Shown here one piece after another: positions 26,846 to 35,308 of a stretch of DNA of 43,126 nucleotides. Numbering within the stretch: position 1 is the first letter of the stretch; each line of letters opens with the position of its first letter. The notes beneath the pieces are model-generated. The model had not been told where the DNA came from. It saw nothing but the letters and a program-made list of their open reading frames with translations, and made no database searches. Location of the stretch: the NCBI GenBank assembly GCA_005882275.1, contig VBAK01000123.1, positions 1 through 43,126 of the forward strand. Reading direction: 5' to 3'. The DNA comes from Candidatus Segetimicrobium genomatis. GTDB lineage: Bacteria > Sysuimicrobiota > Sysuimicrobiia > Sysuimicrobiales > Segetimicrobiaceae. The position numbers and the translations under genes were made by a program.

Positions 26846-27543
26846 ACGAGGACGCCGTCCCGCATGCGCACCTGCCGGTCCGCGAGCGCCGCCAGGTCCG
26901 GATTGTGCGTCACCAGGACGACGGCGAGGCCGTCCCGGCTGAGGGCCCGGAGCAGGGCGCCGACCTCCCGTCCCGTCGCCTCGTCCAGTTCGCCGGTGGG
27001 CTCGTCGGCCAGGAGGAGATCCGGATGGTTGGCGATTGCGCGGGCGATGGCGACCCGCTGCATCTCGCCGCCGCTCAACTGCCCCGGCCGGTGCCGCATC
27101 CGATCGCCGAGCCCGACGCGCTCGAGCAGGGCGCCCGTTCGCCGGCGGCGTTCGTCCGCCGGGACGCGGGCCTCCATCATCGGCAGGGCCACGTTTTCTT
27201 CCGCCGTCAGCATCGGGAGGAGGAAGAACCGCTGGAAGACAAACCCGACGTGGCGGAGACGAATTCGGGCGAGGGCCGCATCGCCGAGCCCATCGGTGCG
27301 GTGTCCGAGGATGGTCACGCTCCCTGTGGTGGGCCGGTCCACGCCGCCGAGCAGGTGCAGCAACGTGGATTTGCCGCAGCCGGACGGGCCGACAATCGAC
27401 AGCAGCGTTCCGCGCTCCACGGCGAGCGTGACTCCCCGCAGCGCCTCGACCGGCCGGCCGGGCATGGGATACACTTTGGTAACCGCCTCCGCCGCCACGA
27501 CGCCGGGCGGCGCCGCGATCCGGGCGGCCGGGTCGGCCGTCAC
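26842..27543 (-). CDS. LolD/MacB-type ABC transporter ATPase
   Basis: 233-residue ATPase with Walker A 'GPSGCGKST', the Q-loop in 'FVFQRFFLLPMLTAEENVALPM', signature 'LSGGEMQRVAIARAIANHPDLLLADEPTGELD' and the H-loop 'VTHNPD'. This sequence type (LolD, MacB, FtsE-like) powers mechanotransmission transporters that move lipids, lipoproteins or other extracytoplasmic cargo rather than import solutes. The GTG at 27543 lies in a GTGA overlap with the upstream permease. The next gene starts inside its stop codon. It therefore belongs to a tightly coupled operon of two FtsX-type permeases, this ATPase and the AttH-like fusion. Confidence 0.95.
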   Translation of the reverse strand: MTADPAARIAAPPGVVAAEAVTKVYPMPGRPVEALRGVTLAVERGTLLSIVGPSGCGKSTLLHLLGGVDRPTTGSVTILGHRTDGLGDAALARIRLRHVGFVFQRFFLLPMLTAEENVALPMMEARVPADERRRRTGALLERVGLGDRMRHRPGQLSGGEMQRVAIARAIANHPDLLLADEPTGELDEATGREVGALLRALSRDGLAVVLVTHNPDLAALADRQVRMRDGVLV

Positions 27544-28763
27544 GACACGACCTCGCGGTGGAGGGTCGGCGCCACCTCCAGGCGGGCGGTCACCGCGGCC
27601 GGATAGGCTCCTCCCAACGCGCCGGTGGCGAGCAGGATCCCGACCGTCCGCACCGCCGCCGCGGCCGTGAAGGTGAAGAAATGGAGGTTCTCCGGCACGC
27701 CCGGGGCGGAAAGCAGGATCCGATCCAGGTGGCGGGCGATCGCGATCCCGAGGAGAAAGGCGCCGGGAAGCGCGGCCGCGGCGAGCGCGACGCCCTCGAC
27801 GAGCACGAGTCCGACGATCCTCGCCCGCGGGAACCCCATCGCGCGCAGCATCGCGATCTCGCCGAGCCGCTCCCCCACGGAGAGCGTCACGATCGCCGCG
27901 ATCAGCAGGAACGCCACCGCCGCGCTCATCGTCCCGAGGATCACGGAGAACTGATTGAAGTAGGTGAGCCGGGCTCCCGTCCGCGCCAGAAACTCCTGGA
28001 TGCTGAACGCGTCGACGCGGGCATCGCGGCCGGCAATCCACCGCGCCAGCGCGTCGGCCCGCGACGGATCCGTCATCCGCACGAGAATGAGCGAGGCGCC
28101 CCCGGGGGGCCGGTCCAGGAGGCGCCGCAGGACGGGCCCCGCAAGGGCCACGGTCCGCTGCGCGGGCAGGTCGAAGTAGAAGTCCGCGATCCCCGCCACC
28201 CGGCACGCCTGCGCGGCCGCAAATGTCTGGAGGATCGTGCCCGGCGCCGCGGAGAGGACGACGCGGTCTCCGATGCGGACGCCGTCGAGCCTCGCCATGT
28301 TCTGGTTGATCACGATCGGGACGACGGGGGCCGTCCCGCCCGACGGCGGGCCGGGACGCGCGGGCAGGTCCGCCCCCGCGACGAGCGTGTAGGCGCCGGG
28401 GGTCCCGGAGGGGACCCCCAGCGCGAACGAGGGGAACCGCCGGCCGCCCCGCCGCACGTACAGGTTCGCGCCGACGACCGGCACGGCCGCGGTCACGCCG
28501 GGCTGGGTCTCGATCGCGGCCGCCAGGCGATCGGCGTCGGCGATCTCCGCATCGCCGGAAAACGGCAGGGTCCCGCGCGGGACGACGCGCACGGCGAATC
28601 CCAGCCGGCTCAGCACCGAGCCGAGGCTGGCCTGGAGCCCGCCGGCCAGCATCGTCATGTCGAGGAGGAGCGCCCCCGTGACGCTCAGCCCGAGGACCAC
28701 CAGCGCCGTCCGGGCGGGGACGCGGACGAGGGTGCGCGCTGCGAGGAAGAGGATCGGCCCCAC
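27540..28763 (-). CDS. FtsX/MacB-type ABC transporter permease (full length)
   Basis: 407 residues with the usual topology of this class: an N-terminal TM helix ('TALVVLGLSVTGALLLDMTMLAGG'), a large extracytoplasmic MacB-PCD-like domain (about 45-265) and three C-terminal TM helices. The FtsX core is seen in 'VTLSVGERLGEIAMLRAMGFPRARIVGLVLVEG', the conserved coupling segment that contacts the ATPase. The GTG at 28763 is 16 bases after the previous gene, without a strong ribosome-binding site, so coupling is likely. It probably forms a heterodimer with the other FtsX-type protein at 28780. Confidence 0.93.
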   Translation of the reverse strand: MGPILFLAARTLVRVPARTALVVLGLSVTGALLLDMTMLAGGLQASLGSVLSRLGFAVRVVPRGTLPFSGDAEIADADRLAAAIETQPGVTAAVPVVGANLYVRRGGRRFPSFALGVPSGTPGAYTLVAGADLPARPGPPSGGTAPVVPIVINQNMARLDGVRIGDRVVLSAAPGTILQTFAAAQACRVAGIADFYFDLPAQRTVALAGPVLRRLLDRPPGGASLILVRMTDPSRADALARWIAGRDARVDAFSIQEFLARTGARLTYFNQFSVILGTMSAAVAFLLIAAIVTLSVGERLGEIAMLRAMGFPRARIVGLVLVEGVALAAAALPGAFLLGIAIARHLDRILLSAPGVPENLHFFTFTAAAAVRTVGILLATGALGGAYPAAVTARLEVAPTLHREVVS

Positions 28764-28779
28764 GGCGGCGGGCGACCGT

Positions 28780-29685
28780 CTAGCGCCCGAGCTGCTCCAG
28801 CGGCCCCCGGCGCAGGACGCGCCAGGCGGTGACCGCGCCGGCCGCGATGCCCAGCAGCGCGGACACGCCGGCCGAGGTCTCCAAGAGGCGCGGGGTGATC
28901 CGCGAGAACACCAGGTCCGTGTCGAACAGCGACCGGTAGTACGCGTTGATCGCCAGCGATAAGAGGTAGCCGAACCCGATCCCGATGGCGCTGCCCAGCA
29001 GGGCCACCCCCGCCGCGATCACCAGTACCGTGCCGACGACCGTCCGCGGGGAGACCCCGATCAGCCGCATGACGCCGACCTGCCGGCGCAGTTCCTCGCC
29101 CCGGAGCGTCATGATCGCCACCAGGAAGATGCTGCTGGCGAGCACGGTGACGGCCCCGATCGCCCGGTGGAAGCGGGCGATGACCTCGAACGGGCCGGAG
29201 TTGCGCGCGGCCAGCTCGGCGGACGTGTAGGCGCGGAATCCCAGGCTCGACGCGTTCAGCCGCGTCACCACCTCGGCCGTCGCTTCGCCGGCCGTCGCGG
29301 CGCGGCCGGTGCGCGCGGGCGCCGGACCACCCGGCGGGCGGAGGCGTATCACAATGCTGTCCGCCTCGTCGCCCCGACCGGCCAGCGCCTGCAGGTCGGG
29401 CAGGTGCAGGCGGATCTCGAGGGGCTCCCGCCCGACCTCGGTCGGGTATCGGACCGGTCGGTACACCTGCGCCACCCGCGCCGGCTGCCAGGGGCCGGCC
29501 GGATGCACGCTCAGGTCCAGGGGGTCTCCCGGGCCAACGCCCAGCCGGTGGGCCGCCCGCTCCCCGAGGGAGACGGGCCAGACATCGGGTGGAACGGCGG
29601 GGGCTGGGCGGGACACGGCGATGCGGGAGAGGCCGCCCAGGACGAGGAACGCGCAGACGAGGCCGATGCGCATCTGGCTTCGCAT
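28780..29685 (-). CDS. FtsX-type ABC transporter permease, first gene of the operon
   Basis: 301 residues: one N-terminal TM helix ('MRIGLVCAFLVLGGLSRIAVS'), an extracytoplasmic domain of about 160 residues, and three C-terminal TM helices with the FtsX coupling pattern 'ELRRQVGVMRLIGVSPRTVVGTVLVI'. It is shorter in the extracytoplasmic part than the next permease, which supports a heterodimer of unlike subunits. The ATG at 29685 has no ribosome-binding site. Instead, a -10 box ends 6 bases before it, so the transcript would begin at or next to the A of the ATG. That favours this start over an earlier in-frame ATG at 29721, which would lie upstream of the promoter. Confidence 0.9.
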   Translation of the reverse strand: MRSQMRIGLVCAFLVLGGLSRIAVSRPAPAVPPDVWPVSLGERAAHRLGVGPGDPLDLSVHPAGPWQPARVAQVYRPVRYPTEVGREPLEIRLHLPDLQALAGRGDEADSIVIRLRPPGGPAPARTGRAATAGEATAEVVTRLNASSLGFRAYTSAELAARNSGPFEVIARFHRAIGAVTVLASSIFLVAIMTLRGEELRRQVGVMRLIGVSPRTVVGTVLVIAAGVALLGSAIGIGFGYLLSLAINAYYRSLFDTDLVFSRITPRLLETSAGVSALLGIAAGAVTAWRVLRRGPLEQLGR

Positions 29686-29691
29686 GCGTTC

Positions 29692-29721
29692 ATCATAGCA
29701 ATCCACCCGTTGCCGTTTCAA
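29692..29721 (-). promoter_or_regulatory. Sigma-70-like promoter with extended -10, positioned for a leaderless transcript
   Basis: On the minus strand, TTGAAA (29721-29716) and TATGAT (29697-29692) are spaced by 18 bases, and TGC directly before the -10 gives the extended -10 motif TGnTATGAT. The first base 7 downstream of the -10 is the A of the ATG at 29685. The -35 box lies right after the terminator hairpin of the upstream kelch gene. Confidence 0.75.
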
Positions 29722-29724
29722 ACA

Positions 29725-29761
29725 CGTCGCCCGCGGTGGCGGGAGCCCACCGCGGGCGACG
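29725..29761 (-). terminator. Terminator hairpin of kelch gene 1
   Basis: A perfect 15-bp stem (29725-29739 with 29747-29761) and a 7-base loop lie 15 bases after the kelch 1 stop. The following minus-strand sequence TGTTTGAAAC gives a short U-rich tail and doubles as the -35 region of the next operon. Core sequence GTCGCCCGCGG/CCGCGGGCGAC recurs after kelch genes 2 and, with changes, 3. Confidence 0.75.
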
Positions 29762-29776
29762 GGGAGCCGGGACGCG

Positions 29777-31399
29777 TTAGTTTCCGAACGTCGCCTTGAC
29801 CTGGCCGCTCCCGCTGTTGTGGCCGATCGTCAGGTAGACCGTGACCGGATTCCACGGAGGCAGGTTGGGCGCCCCGGCGGCGGCGACGATGAACCCGTAG
29901 CCGCCCGACGGGTTGCCGGGCACGATCTTCACGTCCAGCGGCACGCCGTCAATGGTGCCCTGGAACTGATAGGCGCCGTCACCACTCTGAGTGAAGGAGC
30001 CCGCCGGGATCAGCGTGCTAAATCCGCCGAACCCGAAGGCGACCGCCTGCGTCAAGGGGTCGATGCTCGCGCCCGGAGCGAGGGTGAAGCGGCCGTTCGT
30101 CTGCAGCGACCCGAGGGCGGTATTTCCCCCGGGGGCCCGATTGATATGGGCTTGATTGACGGTGAAGGTGGCGAACGGTGGGTCCATCACCGCGTCATCG
30201 ATGCTGGCGAGCACCCAGGCGTCGTTCACCCCGACGCACGGCAGGCAGATTGCTCCGCCGAAGATCGTGGCGCGTCTCTGCGTCTGGTGATTATACGCGA
30301 CGCTCTGCGCGGCGCGCGGCAGCGGGCCGCCTCCCGAGGAGGTAATCGGGAGCCAGTTCTGCGGGGACGACGCGGTCCCGCTGGCGTTCCACAGCCACCA
30401 GACGTCGTTGAGGAAGTGGCTGTCGGCGAAATCCACGCCCCCGATGACCATCAGCGCGTTGTCGTTGGCGTCGTATGTCACCGTGTGCGCATGCCTCGCC
30501 ATGGGGGGCCCTGCCTGGGGAACCTTCTGCGTCCAGACCGGGGGTCCGCCCAGGCCGTTCGCGTTCGACAGGATCCACAGATCGTTGAAATCGACCGTAT
30601 CGCCCTGGCCGCCGAAGACGATCAGCATGTTGTCGCCGATGTCGTAGGCCCCGGCGGTGCCAATTTCACCCCGCGCGATCGGCAGCGGGTCGGGCGGTGT
30701 GAGCCGGGTCCAGGTCGGCGTGTCCCACGTCTCCAGCCCGTTGGCATTGGACAGGACCCAAACGTCGTTGAACCTTCCGCAGGCGTAGTTGCCGCCAAAC
30801 ACGATCAGCCGGTTGCGGGAGGAGTCGTAGGTGACGACGCCGGAGCGCCGGGGCGGGGGCGGCGTCCCCGCGACCGTGAGTTGCGTCCACGTCGGCGTGC
30901 CCCCAAGCCCGTTGGCGTTGGTCAAAATCCACACGTCGTTGGTGTACCCGGGATCCACGGTGGGGGGACACGGGCCCGTGTAGTCGTAGGTGGCCCCGCC
31001 AAATACGATCAACATGTTGTCATAGGGGTCATAGCCCGCGCCGGCGCCAAACCGGTGGGCCGGAGGGGTTCCGGAAGGGGTGAGCGGGATCCAGGCGGAG
31101 GTCCCGCCGGTCCCGTCCGCGTTCGTGAAGATCCAGACATCGTTGTAGGTGCTGAGATTGCCGGTATCCTGGTCCGCCCCCCCGAACACGATCATCCGAT
31201 TCGTCGCCGGATCATACGCCGACGAGGCGAGAAGCCGCACGGCCGGGACCGGCGGTCCCCCCGTAGTCGTCTTGGGCTGATTCGGGCTGAGTTGGGTCCA
31301 GGTGGGGCTGGACGCCGTCTGCGCGTGCACCAACTGGCTGAGGCCGAGGACAATCACCACTGCCGCAATGCGGTCGACGCTCACCCTGATCCTTCTCAC
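29777..31399 (-). CDS. Secreted kelch-repeat beta-propeller protein, paralogue 1
   Basis: 540 residues with a signal peptide ('RIAAVVIVLGLSQLVHAQ', cleavage after HA-Q or near). About six kelch blades follow, each of the form 'AYDPATNRMIVFGG...NDVWIFTNADG...TPPAHR', spanning about residues 45-390. A C-terminal beta-rich domain of about 130 residues ends '...NPVTVYLTIGHNSGSGQVKATFGN'. It also carries 'GVPLDVKI', present in all four paralogues. Paired cysteines such as 'CLPC' in the last blade may form a disulphide. The start is GTG at 31399 after GGGGGAGGGTGG. Function is unknown: such propellers bind proteins or sugars, and no galactose-oxidase catalytic residues are evident. Confidence 0.9.
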   Translation of the reverse strand: MRRIRVSVDRIAAVVIVLGLSQLVHAQTASSPTWTQLSPNQPKTTTGGPPVPAVRLLASSAYDPATNRMIVFGGADQDTGNLSTYNDVWIFTNADGTGGTSAWIPLTPSGTPPAHRFGAGAGYDPYDNMLIVFGGATYDYTGPCPPTVDPGYTNDVWILTNANGLGGTPTWTQLTVAGTPPPPRRSGVVTYDSSRNRLIVFGGNYACGRFNDVWVLSNANGLETWDTPTWTRLTPPDPLPIARGEIGTAGAYDIGDNMLIVFGGQGDTVDFNDLWILSNANGLGGPPVWTQKVPQAGPPMARHAHTVTYDANDNALMVIGGVDFADSHFLNDVWWLWNASGTASSPQNWLPITSSGGGPLPRAAQSVAYNHQTQRRATIFGGAICLPCVGVNDAWVLASIDDAVMDPPFATFTVNQAHINRAPGGNTALGSLQTNGRFTLAPGASIDPLTQAVAFGFGGFSTLIPAGSFTQSGDGAYQFQGTIDGVPLDVKIVPGNPSGGYGFIVAAAGAPNLPPWNPVTVYLTIGHNSGSGQVKATFGN

Positions 31400-31763
31400 A
31401 AGCCACCCTCCCCCGATGATATTTGAGACTAAACTCGAAGTTGGCCGGAAGTTTACGCGAACTTCTCCCGCTCGCAGGGTAGAGAATGCCCTCAGGGGCC
31501 GCCAGCCGTCGAAGGACTGAATACCCGTATGCGAAAACCCTCAGAATAGTTAGGGTATTTACCTGAGATTGATGAAAGTCTGAGCCAATGGCCTTAAGGA
31601 GGGTTACTGAGATGGTCCAGTTTCACAAAAGGGCCTTCCCATCGCCCCCGAGGGGGGCCGGGCAGCCCTCAGCGCCGTCGCCCGCGGCGGCGGGAGCCAG
31701 CCGCGGGCGACGGGACGTCTTGGGCCATCGGACCGTGAATCTCGAAGGATTCCGCGGCCCGCC
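31400..31763 (-). promoter_or_regulatory. Spacer between kelch genes 2 and 1: terminator plus upstream control region
   Basis: No gene is seen in these 364 bases. Reading on the minus strand, the kelch 2 terminator hairpin comes first: a 13-bp stem (31676-31688 with 31700-31712) and 11-base loop. Next is an AT-richer tract (about 31500-31630) with an inverted repeat, AATACCC (31520-31526) and GGGTATT (31553-31559), plus a nested ACCCT/AGGGT pair. Last comes the TACCCT element shared with the other kelch genes (31474-31490, 75-91 bases before the start). No consensus -35 accompanies it. Confidence 0.55.
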
Positions 31764-33335
31764 TCAGTTGAAGTACGCGTTGACCTTGACGCTTCCGGTG
31801 TTGGGGCCGATCGTCAGGGTGACCGTCACCGGATTGGCGGTCGGCAAGTTGGAGGCCCCCGCGCCGTCGAACCACAAGTCGTAGCCGCCCTGGTGCGGCT
31901 GGATCGTCACGTCCAGGGGCACGCCGTTGATGGTCCCGGTGAACGTGTACGATCCGCCGTTCTTCTGGGTGAAGGACCCGGCGGGGATGGTCGTCGCGAA
32001 CCCACCCAACTGGAAGCCGACCGGTTGGGTCATCGGGTCGATGCTCCTGCCCGAGGCCAGGCTGAAGTGGCCCTTCACGTTGAACGACCGGGAGTTCTCG
32101 TTGATGTGGACGCTGGCGGAGAGCGGGTCGAACAGCACAACATCAAAGCCCGAGAACACCCAGGCGTCGGTCAGACCCGCGCACGGGGCGCAGGTCGCCC
32201 CGGCGAAGATCGTGGCGCGCCGGTCCGTCTGGTGGTGATAGACGGCGCCGTGGCCGGCGCGCGGCAGCGGGCTGGCGCTCGAAAAGGTGAGCTGGGCCCA
32301 GTTCTGCGTGGTGGTCGCGAGCCCGTTGGCGTTCCAGAGCCACCAGACGTCGCCGAGGAACTGGGTTTCGGTGAAATCCACGCCGCCGATGACCATCAGG
32401 GCGTTGTCCACGCTGTCGTAGGTCACGGTGTGCGCGTGGCGCGCCGGTGGAGGCCCGGCAACGGGACTCTGCTGCGTCCAGACCGGGGCGCCGCCCAGCC
32501 CGTTCGCGTTCGACAGCACCCACAGATCGTTGAAATCGGCGGACGCGCCCCTGCCGCCAAAGATGAGCAGCATGTTGTCGCCGGCGTCGTAGACCCCGGC
32601 CGAGCCGATTTCCCCGCGCGCGGCGGGCTGGAGACCGGACGGGGTGAGCTGCGTCCAGGTCGGGGTGTCCGCCCCGAGCCCGTTGGCATTGGTCAGGACC
32701 CAGACGTCGTTGCTGATCCCGCATGCTTCGTTGCCGCCGAAGAGGATCAGCCGGTTGTTGGCGGAATCGTAAACGACCGCGCCGGAGCGGCGGGGAGCGG
32801 GCGGCGTCCCCGCCGGGGTGACCTGCGTCCACGCCGGCGTTCCACCCAATCCGTTGGCGTTCGTCAGGATCCACACGTCGTTGACGAATCCGGTATTGTC
32901 TGTGGGCGCGCACGTGCCGGTGTAGTCAAAGGTGGCCCCGCCAAAGATGATCAGCCGGTTGCTGGCGGAGTCATAGACCCCGCCGGCGCCAAACCGCGCG
33001 GCCGGTGCGGCGCCGGGTGGCAGGAGTTGGATCCATGCGGAGGTCCCGCCGGTGCCGTCGGCGTGCGTGAGGACCCAGGTATCGTTGTAGACGCCGAAAT
33101 TCCCGAAGTCCTGGGTTGCGCCCCCGAACGCGATCATCGAGTTGGTCGCCGGATCATACGCCGTCGATTGGAGCAGCCGCTTGGCCGGGGCCGGTGATCC
33201 GCCATTCGTATTTTGGGCAGGACTGAGCTGGGTCCACATGGGACCGCTCGCCTGCTGCGCTTGAACCAACTGGCTGAGACCGAGCACGATAGCCAGTGAC
33301 ACGATCCGAACCGCGCCCGTCCTGATCTTTCTCAC
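31764..33335 (-). CDS. Secreted kelch-repeat beta-propeller protein, paralogue 2
   Basis: 523 residues with the GTG at 33335, which follows GAGGGGGTGG and gives a clean signal peptide ('RIVSLAIVLGLSQLVQAQ'). Six kelch blades, for example 'AYDPATNSMIAFGGATQDFG' and 'VYDSANNRLILFGGNEACG', cover about residues 45-385. A C-terminal domain ends 'NPVTVTLTIGPNTGSVKVNAYFN'. It is the closest relative of paralogue 3, with the same length and long identical stretches, so the two are the most recent duplicates. Longer in-frame extensions upstream run through the conserved control region and are rejected. The 'CAPC' pair in the last blade is kept. Confidence 0.9.
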   Translation of the reverse strand: MRKIRTGAVRIVSLAIVLGLSQLVQAQQASGPMWTQLSPAQNTNGGSPAPAKRLLQSTAYDPATNSMIAFGGATQDFGNFGVYNDTWVLTHADGTGGTSAWIQLLPPGAAPAARFGAGGVYDSASNRLIIFGGATFDYTGTCAPTDNTGFVNDVWILTNANGLGGTPAWTQVTPAGTPPAPRRSGAVVYDSANNRLILFGGNEACGISNDVWVLTNANGLGADTPTWTQLTPSGLQPAARGEIGSAGVYDAGDNMLLIFGGRGASADFNDLWVLSNANGLGGAPVWTQQSPVAGPPPARHAHTVTYDSVDNALMVIGGVDFTETQFLGDVWWLWNANGLATTTQNWAQLTFSSASPLPRAGHGAVYHHQTDRRATIFAGATCAPCAGLTDAWVFSGFDVVLFDPLSASVHINENSRSFNVKGHFSLASGRSIDPMTQPVGFQLGGFATTIPAGSFTQKNGGSYTFTGTINGVPLDVTIQPHQGGYDLWFDGAGASNLPTANPVTVTLTIGPNTGSVKVNAYFN

Positions 33336-33636
33336 ATGCCACCCCCTCGCGAGATCTCGTGGTGATTTGGAATCGCCCGGCGGTTTGCGGGGAATTTCCC
33401 GGTGACAGGGTAGACGATGCCGGGAAGTCGCGCTACGGCCGGCCGGGCGAAACTCTGAGACCGGTCGGGTCTGCGTCCACCGGAAAAGTCCATAGGGAAA
33501 ATTCACCAGAAAATGAGAATTTGCGCGTCCGTGAAAACCCCTCAGGGAAACCCTGAAGACGATAAGCGGGTCCGGCGCCAAACGCGTTGCCCGCGGCGTC
33601 GGTCACCCGCCGCGGGCGAAGGGTCGACAGGAAGCG
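33336..33636 (-). promoter_or_regulatory. Spacer between kelch genes 3 and 2: terminator plus upstream control region
   Basis: No gene is seen in these 301 bases. On the minus strand, the kelch 3 terminator (stem 33587-33598 with 33608-33620, about 12 bp with a wobble) is followed by a palindrome TCAGGG-AAA-CCCTGA (33542-33556) and an AT-richer tract. The shared element acagggtagacgatgcc (plus-strand reading, 33405-33421) lies 70-86 bases before the kelch 2 start. The last 90 or so bases are clearly homologous to those before kelch 3. Confidence 0.55.
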
Positions 33637-35208
33637 TTAGTTGAAGGTCGCGGTTACCTGGACCGTCTCGCCGTTGTTCCCGATCCAGAGACCGACCGTC
33701 ACCGGATTCGCGGCAGGCAAGTTGGAGACCCCGGCGCCGTCGAACCACACGTTGTAGCCGCCCCGGTGCGGTCGGATCGTCGCGTCCAGGGGCACACCGT
33801 TGATGGTCCCGGCGAACCTGTACGATCCATTGTGCTTCTGGGTGAAGGACCCGGCGGGGATGGTCGTCGCGAACCCGCCCAACTGGAAGGTGACCGGTTG
33901 GGTCACCGGGTCGATACTCTCGCCCGAGGCCAGGCTGAAGTGGCCCTTCACGGTGAACGACCTGGTGTTCTCGTCGATGTGGACGCTGGCGGAGAGCGGG
34001 TCGAACAGCACAAGATCAAAGCCTGAGAACACCCAGACGTCGTTCAGGCCGGAGCACGGGGTGCAGGACGCCCCGGCGAAGATCGTGGCGCGCCGGTCCG
34101 TCTGGTGGTGATAGATGACGCCGTGGCCGGCGCGCGGCAGCGGGCCGGCTCCCGAGAAGATGAGCGGGGTCCAGTTCCGCGGGGTGGACGCGAGTCCGCT
34201 GGCGTTCCAGAGCCACCAGACGTCGCCGCGGAACTGGGTGTCGGTAAAATCTACGCCGCCGATGACCATCAACACGTTGTCCACGGGGTCGTAGGTCACG
34301 GTGTGCGCGTGGCGCGCCGGTGGAGGCCCGGCGACGGGATTCTGCTGCGTCCAGACCGGGTCGCCGCCCAGCCCGTTCGCGTTCGACAGCGCCCACAGAT
34401 CGTTGAAATCGGCGGAATTGCCCTGGCCGCCAAAGATGATCAACATGTTATCGCTGGCGTCGTAGACCCCGGCGGAGCCGATTTCACCGCGCGCGGCAGG
34501 CAGGGGGCCGGTCGGGGTGAGCTGCGTCCAGGTCGGGGTGTCCGCCCCGAGCCCGTTGGCATTGGTCAGGACCCAGACGTCGTTGCTGACCCCGCATGCT
34601 TCGTTGCCGCCAAAGAGGATCAGCCGGTTGTTGGCGGAGTCGTAAACGACCGCGCCGGACCGGCGGGGATCGGGCGGCGTCCCCGCCGGGGTGACGTGCG
34701 TCCACGCCGGCGTTCCCCCCAGTCCGTTGGCGCCGGTCAAAATCCACACATCGTTGGTGAACCCGGGGTCAATTGACGGGGGGCACGGGCCCGTGAAGTC
34801 ATAGGTGGCCCCGCCAAAGACGATCAGCTCGTTGCTCCCGGGGTCATAGACCGCGCCGGCGCCAAAACGAGGCGCCGGAGGGGTTCCGGAGGGCGTGAGC
34901 TGGACCCATGCGGAGGTCCCGCCGGTGCCGTCGGCGTTCGTCAGGACCCAGGTATCGTTGTAGACGCCGAGATTCCCGAAGTCCTGGGTGGCGCCCCCGA
35001 ACACGACCATCCGGTTCGTCGCCGGATCATACGCCGTCGATTGGAACAACCGCGGGGCCGGGGCGGGCGATCCCCCGTTGACGTTTTGGGGAGGACTGAG
35101 CTGAGTCCACATGGGACCGGTAGCCTGCTGCGCTTGAACCAACTGGCTGAGACCGAGCACGGTGACCAGGGCTGCGGTGCGGACCGCGCCCGTCCTGATT
35201 CTGTTCAC
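33637..35208 (-). CDS. Secreted kelch-repeat beta-propeller protein, paralogue 3
   Basis: 523 residues with the GTG at 35208 and signal peptide 'AALVTVLGLSQLVQAQ'. Six kelch blades follow ('AYDPATNRMVVFGGATQDFG', 'VYDPGSNELIVFGGATYDF', 'VYDSANNRLILFGGNEACG', 'VYDASDNMLIIFGGQGNSA', 'TYDPVDNVLMVIGGVDFTD', and a last blade with 'IFAGASCTPCSGLNDVWVF'). The same C-terminal beta domain ends the protein ('GVPLDATIRPHRGGYNVWFDGAGVSNLPAANPVTVGLWIG'). It is nearly the same as paralogue 2 in length and sequence. The gap to kelch 4 upstream is only 100 bases and lacks a terminator hairpin, so these two may share a transcript. Confidence 0.9.
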   Translation of the reverse strand: MNRIRTGAVRTAALVTVLGLSQLVQAQQATGPMWTQLSPPQNVNGGSPAPAPRLFQSTAYDPATNRMVVFGGATQDFGNLGVYNDTWVLTNADGTGGTSAWVQLTPSGTPPAPRFGAGAVYDPGSNELIVFGGATYDFTGPCPPSIDPGFTNDVWILTGANGLGGTPAWTHVTPAGTPPDPRRSGAVVYDSANNRLILFGGNEACGVSNDVWVLTNANGLGADTPTWTQLTPTGPLPAARGEIGSAGVYDASDNMLIIFGGQGNSADFNDLWALSNANGLGGDPVWTQQNPVAGPPPARHAHTVTYDPVDNVLMVIGGVDFTDTQFRGDVWWLWNASGLASTPRNWTPLIFSGAGPLPRAGHGVIYHHQTDRRATIFAGASCTPCSGLNDVWVFSGFDLVLFDPLSASVHIDENTRSFTVKGHFSLASGESIDPVTQPVTFQLGGFATTIPAGSFTQKHNGSYRFAGTINGVPLDATIRPHRGGYNVWFDGAGVSNLPAANPVTVGLWIGNNGETVQVTATFN

Positions 35209-35278
35209 ATGCCTCCCCCTCACGAGACCTCGCGTCGATCTGGAGTCGCCCGGCAGTGTTGCGGGGAATTTCTCGGTC

Positions 35279-35296
35279 ACAGGGTAGCCGATTGCC
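35279..35296 (-). promoter_or_regulatory. Kelch upstream element (copy before kelch 3)
   Basis: The sequence ACAGGGTAGCCGATTGCC (plus-strand reading) lies 71-88 bases before the kelch 3 start. It matches elements at 33405-33421 (before kelch 2) and 31474-31490 (before kelch 1). On the transcribed strand each contains TACCCT, which fits the TAnnnT form of a -10 box. A weaker AACCCT lies at the same distance before kelch 4 (36922-36927). Confidence 0.5.
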
Positions 35297-35308
35297 TTGG
35301 GGCGGTTA

